Assembly: GCF_000227745.2 (NCBI RefSeq) | Contig: NC_018012.1 | Span: forward strand, 3,217,501 to 3,281,500 | DNA length: 64,000 nt | Origin: Thiocystis violascens DSM 198 | Lineage (GTDB): Bacteria; Pseudomonadota; Gammaproteobacteria; Chromatiales; Chromatiaceae | Reading direction: 5' to 3' | Shown here: in pieces, positions 1-9,369 of the stretch | How positions within the stretch are numbered: position 1 is the stretch's first letter | How the letters are laid out: each line of letters opens with the position of its first letter | The notes under the pieces: model-generated | What the model saw: the letters and a program-made list of their open reading frames with translations, nothing else | What the model was told of the DNA's origin: nothing | Database searches by the model: none | Program-made: the position numbers and the translations under genes

Positions 1-70
1 GCCGTCCCTGAATCTCGACAGAAATCAACTTAAGTCTTTGACTTTAATCAATTAATAGCTAGAACTCACG

Positions 71-985
71 TTAACCACTTCCCGATTTGTTTGGCCGGAT
101 GGTGTAGTTTAGATGGGGACAGAGTCGTCGTCTCAGATTGAGCGCCGCCATTTCCTGGTTGGTGACCTTGATGCCTTTGACGTAGGCCGTTGGGTCGAGC
201 ACGGGCTCCTCGGTCAGCCCGTTGGTCGTGGTCGTGCCACGAATCAACCCCAGCATGATCGGCAGGCTACGCAGCGGATGTCCGGCCCAATTGCGGCTGA
301 TCTGGCTAAACAGTCGATGTTCAATGGCGTTCCATTTGGAGGCGCCACTGGGATAGTGGCACACGGTCAAGGAGAGATCCGTGTCATTAGCGAACTGTTG
401 TAACTCGCGTTTCCATCAGCGCGGGCGATGCCCGTTGCAGCCCCCGGCATCGGCTTCAATTAACAGGTGGTGAGCCTGAGGGTAACGCTGGCGCCCGGCA
501 TGTTCCCACCAGCGACGGATCGATGCCACCGCCAATGGCGCGGTCGCCGCCGAGGTGCCGACGCTGACCACAGCGTGATTGGCTTGCCGGTCGTCGACCC
601 CATCAGGCGTCGCCCGGCATTGCGCCTCGCTCGGGAAATCGTCGGTGTTGACCGCATCCACCGTCTGGCAACCACGCGCGCCCGCATGCTTGAAATTGCC
701 GACGAGTTCGTTTTTCTTGGCGTCCACACGGATCACCGGCTGTCCGTTGCGCAGAAACCGCGCCTTGACGCGCAGGATCTACCGAGACTGGCGATCACGT
801 TGCGGATGGGGCTTACCAATCAACCGCTTAACATTCGCTTTGAGCGAGTAGCCGAGCGGTTTGAGCAGGCGCCCCACTGTGGTGGCACATCTTCGACCCA
901 ATCCTTTAGCCAGGCTGCGCAAACTGGCGCGGGTGTCGCACGCGCGCCCTTCGGGGTCACCGCCCGTTTGCGGTTCAACCAGCGG
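71..985 (-). pseudogene. ISAzo13-family transposase remnant
   Basis: Read on the minus strand in one frame, this stretch resembles the DDE domain and C-terminus of ISAzo13 (Rhodopirellula-type) transposases: TTVGRLLKPLGYSLKANVKR, then RVDAKKNELVGNFK, then HYPSGASKWNAIEHRLFS, and a tail LCPHLNYTIRPNKSG. Two in-frame stops break it, at about 779-781 and 416-418; everything else stays in the same frame, so decay is by point mutation. The N-terminal third is missing: at about 985 the sequence switches to a different transposase (IS4-C). Not expected to make active protein. Family call rests on remembered motif similarity. Confidence 0.8.
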
Positions 986-1901
986 CAACGGTAGAGCGCC
1001 AATACCGTGGGGCCATGCAACGTCTCGGGGGCACGGTGGTGAACGCCATCACCCAGCCGACCAGAAACAGGGTGGCCTCGCGCGGGGTTCGGCCCTTGCG
1101 CTGGGCGGCTTGCCGGCAACGCCGACGGGCGCCTTCCGCCGCCTCGGGCGGGAGACGCACGGCGTGCAGCCAACCCGGTCCGCTCACCGCCCCCGACGCG
1201 CGCAACCATACCGGAAGACTGAGCGTGTCGCGGGATTGAGCGCACAGATGCGCCGCCACATCGAACCGCACCGCAGCGTGATCGAACACGTCCGCCTCCC
1301 CTGGGCGGACAAACAAGGGCATCGCCGTTAGGTTCAGGCGCACGATCGCCCCAACGTCACGCGCGAACAGGTCGAGAATCACGCGCGGTTGATTGTAGCC
1401 CCGGTCCGCCAGCACGATGTCGCCCGCCTGCCAGGGAGATCGCGTCAGGCTTTCCCCGCCATCCACCCCGGTCACATCCACCGCGTGCAAGGTCATGTGG
1501 GTTAAATCCAGCGCCAAATGCACCCGATCGTCCGTTCCCGCCGCGCCCGGTCCTTGCAGCGACGAGCCATCGACGATCGGCAACCGCAACGACGTCAAGG
1601 TGCTCTTCGTGGCGGGTAACAGCGTGTGCAGCAACGCCTTCAGCCAGGGTCCGCAGGCCCGCAAGCGCTGGTGGATCGCGGTATCGGTGATCCGCTCCGC
1701 CAGCCGCCTGAAGCTCCCGGCGGCGGGTCGCAGGGCTTGGTCGAGCCCGCAAGACAGCATCACTACTTGCAGCAGGTGCGCCGGCGTCTTGAGCTTGCGC
1801 GGGCGCGCGAACGCCTTGAACGCATGCGCCATCTCCGCGTCATCGCCTGGCAATTCCTTCAGAAAGTCTTCAAACGCAAGATCGACGGCCGTGGATGCCA
1901 T
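986..1901 (-). pseudogene. IS4-C transposase, N-terminal two-thirds (copy a)
   Basis: IS4-family DDE transposase fragment. The likely start is the ATG at 1901 (MASTAVDLAFEDFLKELP). It keeps the first two acidic catalytic segments, IVDGSSLQGPG and DIVLADRGYNQPRVI. A frameshift near 1045 puts the expected VPPETLHGPTVLALYRCRW stretch in another frame, and the final third, including the YREK signature, is replaced at about 985 by ISAzo13 sequence. It is homologous to the copies at 9714-12286, 6082-6165 and 45864-46503. Its outer end, near 1945-1990, is not cleanly preserved. Non-functional. Confidence 0.8.
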
Positions 1902-2000
1902 GGGACATGGCGGCAAAATCGCCAGCAAAGCGCGACTCTCCACGGATTTTCCGCCGAGACACACCCGGAAGGCGTACCGGCGCATCGAGGCGGTCGCTAA

Positions 2001-2113
2001 GGTCGGGGGGCGCTGCGCCTGCTGGATCTAACGGACGCCGACGTCCGCCAAGCGGTGGCCGAGGCGAAGGATACGGCCAATCTCTACGCGGGGCGTTCGC
2101 GAGCGACTACTGA
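2001..2113 (+). other. Possible 3' remnant of an unidentified gene
   Basis: Between the IS4-C remnant and the terminator-like hairpin, one plus-strand frame reads ALRLLDLTDADVRQAVAEAK and continues as plausible helical protein sequence to about ATTDLNLLIS. It has no start and no clear stop before the hairpin at 2138. It could be the tail of a host gene whose body was removed by IS activity. Family not recognised; it may also be chance. Confidence 0.25.
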
Positions 2114-2137
2114 TCTGAACCTGCTTATCTCCACCCA

Positions 2138-2158
2138 GCCCGCCGCGCGCGGGCTTTT
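2138..2158 (+). terminator. Rho-independent terminator-like hairpin
   Basis: GCCCG and CGGGC arms enclose a short GC loop and are followed by a run of five T. It lies between the end of rsmA (minus strand) and the truncated plus-strand remnant. The T-run orientation suits plus-strand transcription. Confidence 0.6.
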
Positions 2159-2219
2159 TCGTGCCTGCCGCACCGGCTGTCGTGACATCGCAATCCGGCC
2201 ATTTCACCCATCGGCGGCC

Positions 2220-3050
2220 TCATGATTCGTCCGGGGTTTTCGCTCCATCAAGCTCGACACCGCAAGTCAACGATTGACAAGCGGCATTGGCGAGTCGGGC
2301 GTAACTGGCGACATCCAGGTTTTCCGCCCGTAGCGTCTGATCGATTCCGGTTTCCTCGAACAGGCTCTGATCGATCAGCTTGGAGAGGCTGTTACGCAGG
2401 GTCTTGCGCCGTTGTCCGAAGGCGGCCGCGACGATGCGGGCGTGGAGCGCCGGATCGTCGATCGGATGGGGTCGGGGACGCAATGGGCGCAGACGTACAA
2501 AGGCGGATTCGACCTTAGGGGCTGGAGTGAAGGCGCCGGGGCCGATCCGAAACAGACAGCTTGCGCTGCACACACTTTGCACCATGACTGAGAGACGCCC
2601 ATAGATCTTGTCGCCTGGGTCGGCGACGATTCGGTCCACGACTTCCTTTTGCAGCATCAGATGCAGATCGAGGATGCAGTCGGATTGCTCCAGGAAATGA
2701 AACAGGATGGGGGTGGAGATGTTGTAGGGCAGGTTGCCGACGATGCGCAGTCGCTCGCCATTGCTGGCCAGATCGCGCAGATCGAATTTGAGCGCGTCGA
2801 CATTGTGGATGCGCAGATCCCCGAGCGGCCCCAGACGCTGGCGCAGCGGTTCGATAAGGTCGCGGTCGAGTTCGACCACATCGAGCGTGCCTGCCGCGGT
2901 CAGCAAACCCCTGGTGATAGCACCCTGGCCGGGGCCGATCTCCAGGAGCCGTTCTCCTGGTTTGGCGCCAATGACGGAGTGGATCCGCTCGATGATCGCG
3001 GGATCGTGGAGAAAATTCTGGCCGAAGCGTTTGCGGGGATGATGTTCCAT
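2220..3050 (-). CDS. rsmA: 16S rRNA (adenine(1518)-N(6)/adenine(1519)-N(6))-dimethyltransferase
   Basis: 276 aa, usual length for RsmA/KsgA. It uses S-adenosylmethionine to dimethylate two adjacent adenines in the terminal helix of 16S rRNA during small-subunit maturation in the cytoplasm. Visible motifs: the N-terminal RKRFGQNFLHD signature, SAM motif I LEIGPGQGAITRGLL, the acidic residue in VVELDRDL, and the catalytic NLPYNIS (residues about 105-111), followed by the LMLQKEVVDRIVA region and a C-terminal helical domain. The gene lies downstream of, and on the same strand as, transaldolase, with a REP-type repeat between them, so co-transcription is uncertain. The usual partners pdxA, surA and apaG are not adjacent. 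Confidence 0.96.
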   Translation of the reverse strand: MEHHPRKRFGQNFLHDPAIIERIHSVIGAKPGERLLEIGPGQGAITRGLLTAAGTLDVVELDRDLIEPLRQRLGPLGDLRIHNVDALKFDLRDLASNGERLRIVGNLPYNISTPILFHFLEQSDCILDLHLMLQKEVVDRIVADPGDKIYGRLSVMVQSVCSASCLFRIGPGAFTPAPKVESAFVRLRPLRPRPHPIDDPALHARIVAAAFGQRRKTLRNSLSKLIDQSLFEETGIDQTLRAENLDVASYARLANAACQSLTCGVELDGAKTPDES

Positions 3051-3096
3051 CCGGCTAGGGTACTCGAAAGCGCGGGCGGGCGCTGGCGGTTGGCGT

Positions 3097-3231
3097 TTAC
3101 TCCCGCTGCTCTCGCAACGCGCGTACCTCAGTTTTGCTCAGCCCAGCCTTTTCCGCCAGGAGCCGGTTATCGTCGATTGCAAGCGCAAATCGCCTCCAGC
3201 GATCAGCCGCCGGGGATTGCTCCAAGGACAT
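3097..3231 (-). CDS. Small hypothetical protein
   Basis: A 44-aa reading frame (start MSLEQSPAADRW, end TEVRALREQRE) between tal and rsmA on the same strand. The composition is charged and helix-forming, resembling the tail of a small regulator or structural protein, but I recognise no family. A longer upstream frame exists but would translate a REP-type repeat, so the ATG at 3231 is preferred. The ribosome-binding site is weak. It may be real or a chance ORF. Confidence 0.35.
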   Translation of the reverse strand: MSLEQSPAADRWRRFALAIDDNRLLAEKAGLSKTEVRALREQRE

Positions 3232-3288
3232 CGAATAAAGCCCAATCAAGCTGCCAACTTTAGGCGCTTTCCGTGAAAGATCCTGCCC

Positions 3289-3368
3289 GTAGGAGCCCGC
3301 TTGCGGGCGACGTGACCGGCCACGATGCTTTCCATACGCCCACCTGTCGCCCGCAAGCGGGCTCCTAC
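3289..3368. repeat. REP-type inverted pair (BIME-like)
   Basis: A 23-bp unit beginning GTAGGAGCCCGCTTGCGGGC (3289-3311) is repeated in exact inverse orientation at 3346-3368 after a 34-bp spacer. Each unit contains its own small palindrome (GCCCGC/GCGGGC). A third identical unit sits at 62038-62060. The form matches bacterial REP elements mobilised by RAYT transposases; no RAYT gene is in the window. Confidence 0.75.
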
Positions 3369-3411
3369 GGGGTTTGACGCTTGGCAAAGTCATTTCCGGA
3401 ATTCGCTTTAA

Positions 3412-4383
3412 TCAACAACTCCGACAGACTTCGTGGGCGAACTGCTCCAATTTGCGGGTATCGGCGGTAAACAGCCGGATGCCTTCGGAAAGTTTTTCGG
3501 TCGCCATGGCGTCTTCGTTGAGTTCCCAGCGGAAGCCGGGCTCATCAAAGGCAACCTTGGGCAGATCTAACGCGCTCGCTCGCTCGGCATCCAGCTTGCG
3601 CGGTACCTCGCCCTCCGTGGAGGCCAGTTCGCCCAGCAGTGCGGGCGAAATGGTCAGGTAATCGCAACCGGCCAGTTCCAGAATCTCGTCGAGATTGCGG
3701 AAGCTGGCGCCCATGACCACCGTCTCATAGCCATGGCGCTTGTAATAGTTGAAGATCCGGGTCACTGATCGGACGCCCGGATCCTCGTCGGCAGGGTAGC
3801 CGGCGACGTTTTCCGCTTTCTTATACCAATCGAGGATCCGTCCGACGAAGGGCGAGATCAGGGTCACGCCTGCATCGGCGCAGGCGACGGCCTGGGCGAA
3901 GCCGAACAGAAGGGTTAGATTACAGTGAATCCCCTGGCGTTCCAGAATCCCGGCGGCGCGGATCCCCTCCCAGGTGGCGGCAATCTTGAACAGCACCTGG
4001 CGGCTCGGATCGATGCCCGCGTCCTGATAAAGCGCCACCAGCCCCTCGGCGCGGCGCAGCGTGGCATCCGTGTCGAAGGAGAGCCGCGCGTCGATCTCGG
4101 TGGAGACCCGCCCCGGCACGATCTTGAGGATCTCGGTGCCAAAGTTGACGGCCAGTTTGTCCATGGTCCATCTTGCCTGGGCAAGATTGTCGCTACCGCC
4201 CCGCTCCTGACCGAACAGCGCCGCTTCCTGCATCAGGTCACGATACTGGGGCATCTGGGCCGCTTTGTAGAGCAGCGATGGATTCGTCGTGGCGTCCTGG
4301 GGCTGATAGTCGACGATGGCCTCAAAATCGCCGGTGTCCGCGACCACGGTGGTCATGCTCTTGAGTTGCGCGAGTTTGCTCAT
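3412..4383 (-). CDS. tal: Transaldolase (TalB-type)
   Basis: 323 aa, typical of the TalA/TalB subfamily. It transfers a dihydroxyacetone unit between sedoheptulose-7-phosphate and glyceraldehyde-3-phosphate in the non-oxidative pentose-phosphate pathway (cytoplasm). Diagnostic stretches are [13 protein letters not shown] near residue 35, the Schiff-base lysine in [16 protein letters not shown] (about residue 135), [20 protein letters not shown] and [14 protein letters not shown]. The start is the ATG at 4383, preceded by ACGCGGAGACCGACTC, a GGAG motif at reasonable spacing. A 184-bp intergenic stretch separates it from an IS5-A copy upstream, so its promoter probably survived that insertion. 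Confidence 0.96.
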   Translation of the reverse strand: MSKLAQLKSMTTVVADTGDFEAIVDYQPQDATTNPSLLYKAAQMPQYRDLMQEAALFGQERGGSDNLAQARWTMDKLAVNFGTEILKIVPGRVSTEIDARLSFDTDATLRRAEGLVALYQDAGIDPSRQVLFKIAATWEGIRAAGILERQGIHCNLTLLFGFAQAVACADAGVTLISPFVGRILDWYKKAENVAGYPADEDPGVRSVTRIFNYYKRHGYETVVMGASFRNLDEILELAGCDYLTISPALLGELASTEGEVPRKLDAERASALDLPKVAFDEPGFRWELNEDAMATEKLSEGIRLFTADTRKLEQFAHEVCRSC

Positions 4384-4567
4384 GAGTCGGTCTCCGCGTT
4401 GGGTGTGAGCGGTCAGTTCATGACCTTAAGTAAGAAAGAAGCTGTTTGGCCCCCCCGCGTCAGCCAGTCAGTATGCGGAGAGCGGGGGTTTTGTCGAATA
4501 AATCGAGATTTTAGTCGATCCTATCAGCCAATCATGGGCTTAGGCAGAATATCCAAACAGCCTCTGA

Positions 4568-5761
4568 GAGGGTGTAGACAAAAATAATTGAGCTGCTATT
4601 TGTATACCAGTCTACAACTGAGCTGGTGTGCGCTGATGTCGAAAGCTGGTCGTCCCCCCAAGATTCACGAGGCGGAGCAAGCGGTATTGCGTCAAATTGT
4701 CACGGATCGCCCGACCTCCACGCTGTCAGAGATTGCCCGGGAACTCGCGGCACGGACGGGAATCGAGGCTCATGAAGCAACGATTCGCAAGTCCTTGCGG
4801 GAGGCGGGCGTCACGCGCCTCCGGGGCGAGAGTGGTCTCGAGGCGCAAGCGCGCGCAACGCCGCGTCGGTATGGGTATACGGATGCGCATCGTCGCCACG
4901 ACCCCGACCAAAGCTACCCAAGTTGTCTGACCGATGCGGAGTGGGACTTGGTCGCCGCTCTCTTTGAGATGCCGGGCGGGCGGGGTCAACCGCCCCGCGT
5001 GTCGCGCCGGAGCATCCTGGAGGCGTGTTGCTACGTGGTGCGCACGGGGTGCGCGTGGCGGATGCTGCCGCACGATTTCGCGCCTTGGCAGAATGTCTAC
5101 AAGACGTTTCGCCGTTGGAGTGCGGCTGGGAAGTTTGAGCAGATGCATGATCGACTGCGGGGGCAATGGCGCGAACGCGAGGGGCGTGAGATCGCGCCGA
5201 CGGCGGCGGTGCTGGATGCGCAATCGACCCGCGGCTCGCCGCAGGGTGGACCGAGCGGCTTTGATGCGGGCAAGCAGGTCAAGGGGCGCAAGCGCAGCCT
5301 GGTGGTCGATACCTTGGGGTTCGTGTTGGCGGTGAGCGTGGTCGCGGCCAATCTTCAGGACCGCGATGCCGCCTCGGGCGCCGTCGCTGACGCGGCCGCC
5401 AAGTACCCCCAGATCAACACGCTGTTTGTCGATAGCGCCTACGCCGGTCAATTTGCCCAAACCACCGAGCAGACCCACGCGATCCGCGTGGAAGTCGTGC
5501 GCCATCCAGCCAACAAAAGCGTTGGCTCCTGGCACGTGGACGGGGCGCCTGACCGAGTGGTGATCGCCAACGCCGACGGCTTCGTTCCGCTGCCGAAGCG
5601 CTGGGTTGTCGAGCGCACCCATGCGTGGAATGAGCGTGCCCGTCGATTGATCATGCATCATGACCGTCTGCCAGCGGTCTCCGAAACCTGGGTTTGGCTG
5701 GCGGAGGCGCGCATCCTGCTGCGGCGGTTGACCACAACGGTTTGATTTTGTCTACACCCTC
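4568..5761 (+). mobile_element. IS5-A copy 1
   Basis: 1194 bp with perfect terminal inverted repeats starting GAGGGTGTAGACAAAA. TGA flanks both ends (4565-4567 and 5762-5764), but the right flank is an IS982 gene whose other half is absent on the left, so the 3-bp match could be chance. Confidence 0.93.
4636..5745 (+). CDS. IS5-family transposase with N-terminal HTH (IS5-A copy 1)
   Basis: 369 aa from ATG 4636; an in-frame TTG at 4588 would add 16 residues encoded by the element end, so the ATG is preferred. Cuts and rejoins DNA to move the element. An AT-hook-like KAGRPPK is followed by a helix-turn-helix-like stretch (about residues 15-70, ending TIRKSLREAGVTRLRG). Then comes the IS5 DUF4096 block (LTDAEWDLVAALFEMPGGRG, TGCAWRMLPHDF) and DDE residues in AAVLDAQST, LFVDSAYAG and WVVERTHAWNERAR. 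The fused HTH is unusual for compact IS5 proteins and resembles the DNA-binding region of IS630-type enzymes. Identical in protein to copies 3 and 4. Confidence 0.93.
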   Translation: MSKAGRPPKIHEAEQAVLRQIVTDRPTSTLSEIARELAARTGIEAHEATIRKSLREAGVTRLRGESGLEAQARATPRRYGYTDAHRRHDPDQSYPSCLTDAEWDLVAALFEMPGGRGQPPRVSRRSILEACCYVVRTGCAWRMLPHDFAPWQNVYKTFRRWSAAGKFEQMHDRLRGQWREREGREIAPTAAVLDAQSTRGSPQGGPSGFDAGKQVKGRKRSLVVDTLGFVLAVSVVAANLQDRDAASGAVADAAAKYPQINTLFVDSAYAGQFAQTTEQTHAIRVEVVRHPANKSVGSWHVDGAPDRVVIANADGFVPLPKRWVVERTHAWNERARRLIMHHDRLPAVSETWVWLAEARILLRRLTTTV

Positions 5762-5764
5762 TGA

Positions 5765-6002
5765 GCCAATGCGGGAATTCCGCGCGGGCGTATCGGCTCA
5801 GGTGCAGCAGGTAGAACGCCTTGAAGGTGCGGTATTGGGATTGGTGGAAGACGATCAAAATCATCAGGATTTCGCTGAGTGTCAACCGGCTGGCGCGTTG
5901 CCGACGCCGCTCTCCCTGGGTGAGGAGTTGGCGGTGCCAGTCCGGCAGAAACTCTTGGCAGAAATCATCCACATCACAGAACACTGTTTCAAAATCGATC
6001 AT
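5765..6002 (-). pseudogene. IS982-family transposase, N-terminal fragment
   Basis: From ATG 6002 the minus strand reads MIDFETVFCDVDDFCQEF and then SRLTLSEILMILIVFHQS and YLLHLSRYARAEFPHWL, the characteristic N-terminus of IS982 transposases (about 80 aa). It stops abruptly at the IS5-A boundary at 5764, and no continuation exists beyond that element. The DDE domain is lost, so it is inactive. Confidence 0.8.
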
Positions 6003-6081
6003 GGCGGCGCTAGGGGGGCCGGATGGCATCCTGATACCTTGGCGGGTTTGCCCCCAGGGGCCGCCGCCCTTATCCAGAACT

Positions 6082-6165
6082 CACGTTAAACTCATACGCC
6101 ATCTCCGCGTACTCGGGTGTCAATGCCTTCAGAAAGTCTTCAAACGCAAGATCGATGGGGTTGGT
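6082..6165 (-). pseudogene. IS4-C transposase N-terminal scrap (copy b)
   Basis: About 28 codons on the minus strand, NPIDLAFEDFLKALTPEYAE, matching the N-terminus of the IS4-C transposase (compare 1901 and 12214). It is joined directly to a different IS4 transposase at about 6165. Junk remnant. Confidence 0.65.
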
Positions 6166-6868
6166 GGTGTGGGATCGATCTGGGCGACGCCCGCTGCGAC
6201 CGCCGGGCGGTGCAGTTGGTCGAACGTCTGGCCGAGCGGCCCATGGCGAGCCTTCCGGGCGCCTGCCATGGCTGGGCGGAAACCCAGGCGGCCTATCGTT
6301 TCCTGGCTCAGGACGCCTTCGACTGGATGGATATCCTGGAACCGCATCGCCAGTGCACCCGCGAGCGTATGGCGACCCAGCCGGTGGTGCTATGCGTGCA
6401 GGACACCACCGCACTGAACTTCAACGGACGGGCCATTGAGGGGCTGGGTCCGCTGAGTTTCGCGGCCCCGCGCGGGATGTACTTGCACCCGACCGATGCC
6501 ATCATCTCCGCGCGCGAACCCTTGGGCGTCCTGGATGCCTGGATGTGGGCGCAGGCGCCGAAAGACCCTGACGGGATCCGTCCGGGGATCAAGGAGAGCG
6601 TTCGCTGGGGTGAAGGGTACGCGCGGGTGGCGGACCTGGCCGCCGAGCTGCCGCAGGCCCGATTGGTCTACCTGGCCGATCGCGAAGGCGATCTGCTCGA
6701 CCTCATGCGGGGCGCCCGCGATTTGGGCAACCCCGCCGACTGGCTGCTGCGCGCCAAGCACAATCGCGCCTTGCCCGAGGGCGCTGACCAAGCGTGCGGC
6801 CACCACCCTGGAGGCGGTGGTCGAGCTGATTGAGTGGTACCGGCGCGCTGGCAAGTGGAGATTTACCA
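6166..6868 (+). pseudogene. Tn5-type IS4 transposase remnant
   Basis: The plus strand shows the Tn5-like N-terminal DNA-binding pattern (IDLGDARCDRRAVQLVERLA, GWAETQAAYRFLAQDAFDW), the first catalytic region VVLCVQDTTALNF and the second RLVYLADREGDLLDLM. A frameshift near 6785 moves the sequence to TTLEAVVELIEWYR in another frame, and another shift lies near 6845. Both ends are cut: the start by IS4-C sequence and the end at about 6868 by serine-recombinase sequence. Inactive. Confidence 0.75.
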
Positions 6869-7642
6869 GCCATGCTGCCTCCGTAGAACAATCAACGCGG
6901 GTTGTCGGCGACGTCGTTGGACGCGACATGAGGTTTTTTGCCCAGCGCCGCAGTGCCTGGCGTCGCGCACGGAGACGCTCGAGATCGGCATCATCGGCCC
7001 AAATCAGCCACTGCTGTAGGCCAGCACGCGGAACCTGACGGGCCTGCAGCCAGCCGTTGCGCAGCCAGCTGAACAGCGTCACTGACGGCATCTCCAGGGT
7101 GCGCGCCAGCTCGGGCAAAGCCCATTCATTGGGGGCACGCTCAGGCCAGGGTGCCGTACGCGAGTGGGAGATGCCGGCGGGCACACCTTGGTGCGCGCGC
7201 AGACTGGCGACCATCGGGCCATTGAAGGTCGCGCGTCGCTTGGCGGGCCGCCAGCCCTCGGCGTTGAACTGTACGGCAATCTCCGGACAGCGCAGTCCGG
7301 ACGCATGCAGGGCCAACACGCGTGCCACCAGCCGCGGTTAGTCGCTGAGCTGCTCGAGGCGGGCGACCGGCCGCACCAAGTGGGTGCGGGCGCGGTGCCC
7401 GCCGATCCAGCGGACCTCCACGGCGACGCGCTCGCTGTCGTCGATGACGGTGACGGTGACTTGATCGAGGAGTTGACGCACGATGGCCTGGCGCTCGGCG
7501 GACGCGGTGGTCGGCGCCTTCCACAAGCTCGGAATGTCCGCAGCCAGTTGGCGGATGCGTGTGCGCTCGTCCTCCGATAAGGTGCGCGGCTCGTTCGACT
7601 GGAAGCGCTGGTAGTCCGTCTGCAGCCGCGCCTCAGCGCTGA
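6869..7642 (-). pseudogene. Large serine recombinase, C-terminal segment (piece 4)
   Basis: Minus-strand reading, N to C: LSAEARLQTDYQRFQSNEPR, LAADIPSLWKAPTTASAERQ, RVAVEVRWIGGHRARTHLVR, an in-frame TAA at 7338-7340, then LHASGLRCPEIAVQFNAEGW and the C-terminal helix-turn-helix ELARTLEMPSVTLFSWLRNG. This is the tail of the zinc-ribbon serine recombinases (resolvase-type integrases). It joins the preceding piece at 9370-9713: excising the IS unit at 7643-9369 plus one TGA restores the frame WEAALSAEARLQ. The C-terminus runs into an IS4 fragment. Confidence 0.75.
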
Positions 7643-7823
7643 GAGGTTGTGAAGAAATCGATTTTCGCCCAGTGATGGCGACAGCGCTGCCCTTTGTGCT
7701 GCGCGCAGAGCCGCGAGGCGGAGAGGAAGCCATCATCGGGAAATGGGGCGATCAATCGGCAGAGATCGGCAGAGATCGGCAGAATTCGCGCCGAAACCGA
7801 CGACATTATTTATAATCAGTGCC

Positions 7824-8290
7824 TTATGCGGTTACTGTGGTTCCGCTAGACGCGCCTTTCCCGTCGCCCAGCAGACTCGGCGCCAAGGCGAGTGTACGCA
7901 TGAGATTGTGGGCGAGGGCATGCAGCAGGAGCACACAGCGGACTTTGGCGGCACCACGCACCCGCAGTCGGGTCAGGCCGCGTTCGCGCGCCTGGGCGTT
8001 GACGCATTCGGCGGTGGCTGCCCGCTTTTTGTAGATCGCCTTGGCCGCGTCCGTTCCCATGCGTTCACGCCAGGCGCCGACGGCGGCGCTGTCGCCGTCC
8101 TTGGCGACATGCGGGTCGGTGGCGGCATCTTTCGGTTTGGGCACCGGAGCGTAGACTAAGGTGTGCGCGCCGGCGCGATCCAATTGGTCATGGGCCGGAT
8201 AGCCACCGTCGACCAGCCACTCATCGGGGCTCTGTCCGCAACGCTCCTCGACCTGCTCGATCATGGGTAGGAGTTGCGCCATGTCGGTGC
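7824..8290 (-). pseudogene. IS1182-family transposase, C-terminal fragment
   Basis: Reads QVEERCGQSPDEWLVDGGYP, then AIYKKRAATAECVNAQARER and VLLLHALAHNLMRTLAL, the C-terminal third of IS1182 transposases (DDE_Tnp_1_6 type) with the final acidic residue region. The N-terminal part is missing; it abuts the IS5-A fragment at about 8290. About 180 bp of non-coding element end lie between its stop and the left boundary at 7643. Confidence 0.75.
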
Positions 8291-9301
8291 CGACGGGCAC
8301 GCTCATTCCACGCATGGGTGCGCTCGACAACCCAGCGCTTCGGCAGCGGAACGAAGCCGTCGGCGTTGGCGATCACCACTCGGTCAGGCGCCCCGTCCAC
8401 GTGCCAGGAGCCAACGCTTTTGTTGGCTGGATGGCGCACGACTTCCACGCGGATCGCGTGGGTCTGCTCGGTAGGTTTGGGCAAATTGACCGGCGTAGGC
8501 GCTATCGACAAACAGCGTGTTGATCTGGGGGTACTTGGCGGCCGCGTCAGCGACGGCGCCCGAGGCGGCATCGCGGTCCTGAAGATTGGCCGCGACCACG
8601 CTCACCGCCAACACGAACCCCAAGGTATCGACCACCAGGCTGCGCTTGCGCCCCTTGACCTGCTTGCCCGCATCAAAGCCGCTCGGTCCACCCTGCGGCG
8701 AGCCGCAGGTCGATTGCGCATCCAGCACCGCCGCCGTCGGCGCGATCTCACGCCCCTCGCGTTCGCGCCATTGCCCCCGCAGTCGATCATGCATCTGCTC
8801 AAACTTCCCAGCCGCACTCCAACGGCGAAACGTCTTGTAGACATTCTGCCAAGGCGCGAAATCGTGCGGCAGCATCCGCCACGCGCACCCCGTGCGCACC
8901 ACGTAGCAACACGCCTCCAGGATGCTCCGGCGCGACACGCGGGGCGGTTGACCCCGCCCGCCCGGCATCTCAAAGAGAGCGGCGACCAAGTCCCACTCCG
9001 CATCGGTCAGACAACTTGGGTAGCTTTGGTCGGGGTCGTGGCGACGATGCGCATCCGTATACCCATACCGACGCGGCGTTGCGCGCGCTTGCGCCTCGAG
9101 ACCACTCTCGCCCCGGAGGCGCGTGACGCCCGCCTCCCGCAAGGACTTGCGAATCGTTGCTTCATGAGCCTCGATTCCCGTCCGTGCCGCGAGTTCCCGG
9201 GCAATCTCTGACAGCGTGGAGGTCGGGCGATCCGTGACAATTTGACGCAATACCGCTTGCTCCGCCTCGTGAATCTTGGGGGGACGACCAGCTTTCGACA
9301 T
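8291..9301 (-). pseudogene. IS5-A transposase, frameshifted and truncated (copy 2)
   Basis: Minus-strand copy of the IS5-A transposase. A one-base insertion near 8474 shifts the frame after AGQFAQT, and the last residues and left inverted repeat are lost where it joins the IS1182 fragment. It also differs from intact copies by an Arg-to-Cys change (QSTCGSPQ instead of QSTRGSPQ). Inactive, though it may still carry one functional end. Confidence 0.85.
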
Positions 9302-9369
9302 CAGCGCACACCAGCTCAGTTGTAGACTGGTATACAAATAGCAGCTCAATTATTTTTGTCTACACCCTC

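Larger units (their letters stand above)
7643..9369. mobile_element. Chimeric IS1182/IS5-A unit flanked by TGA
   Basis: The left end is GAGGTTGTGAAGAAATC, an IS1182-side end; the right end is the standard IS5-A end GAGGGTGTAGACAAAA in inverse orientation. TGA stands on both sides (7640-7642, 9370-9372) and removal of the unit plus one TGA rejoins the recombinase reading frame. The two half-elements meet at about 8290. Confidence 0.7.

Noticed and set aside
975..1985. Start of the IS4-C transposase at 1985
   Set aside because: The homologous copies begin at the equivalent of 1901; the extra 28 residues come from the element end.
4726..5661. 311-codon minus-strand ORF opposite the IS5-A transposase (repeated at every copy)
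   Set aside because: Antisense shadow of a high-GC gene; it is Arg/His/Pro-rich with no family resemblance, and its presence in all copies only reflects copy identity.
4565..5764. TGA/TGA around IS5-A copy 1 as proof of a clean insertion
   Set aside because: Given the TNA preference, a chance match is about one in four, and the interrupted IS982 gene does not resume on the other side.
6390..7328. 312-codon minus ORF as a single protein
   Set aside because: Only the first 165 or so codons are recombinase C-terminus; the remainder is antisense to the Tn5-type IS4 remnant.
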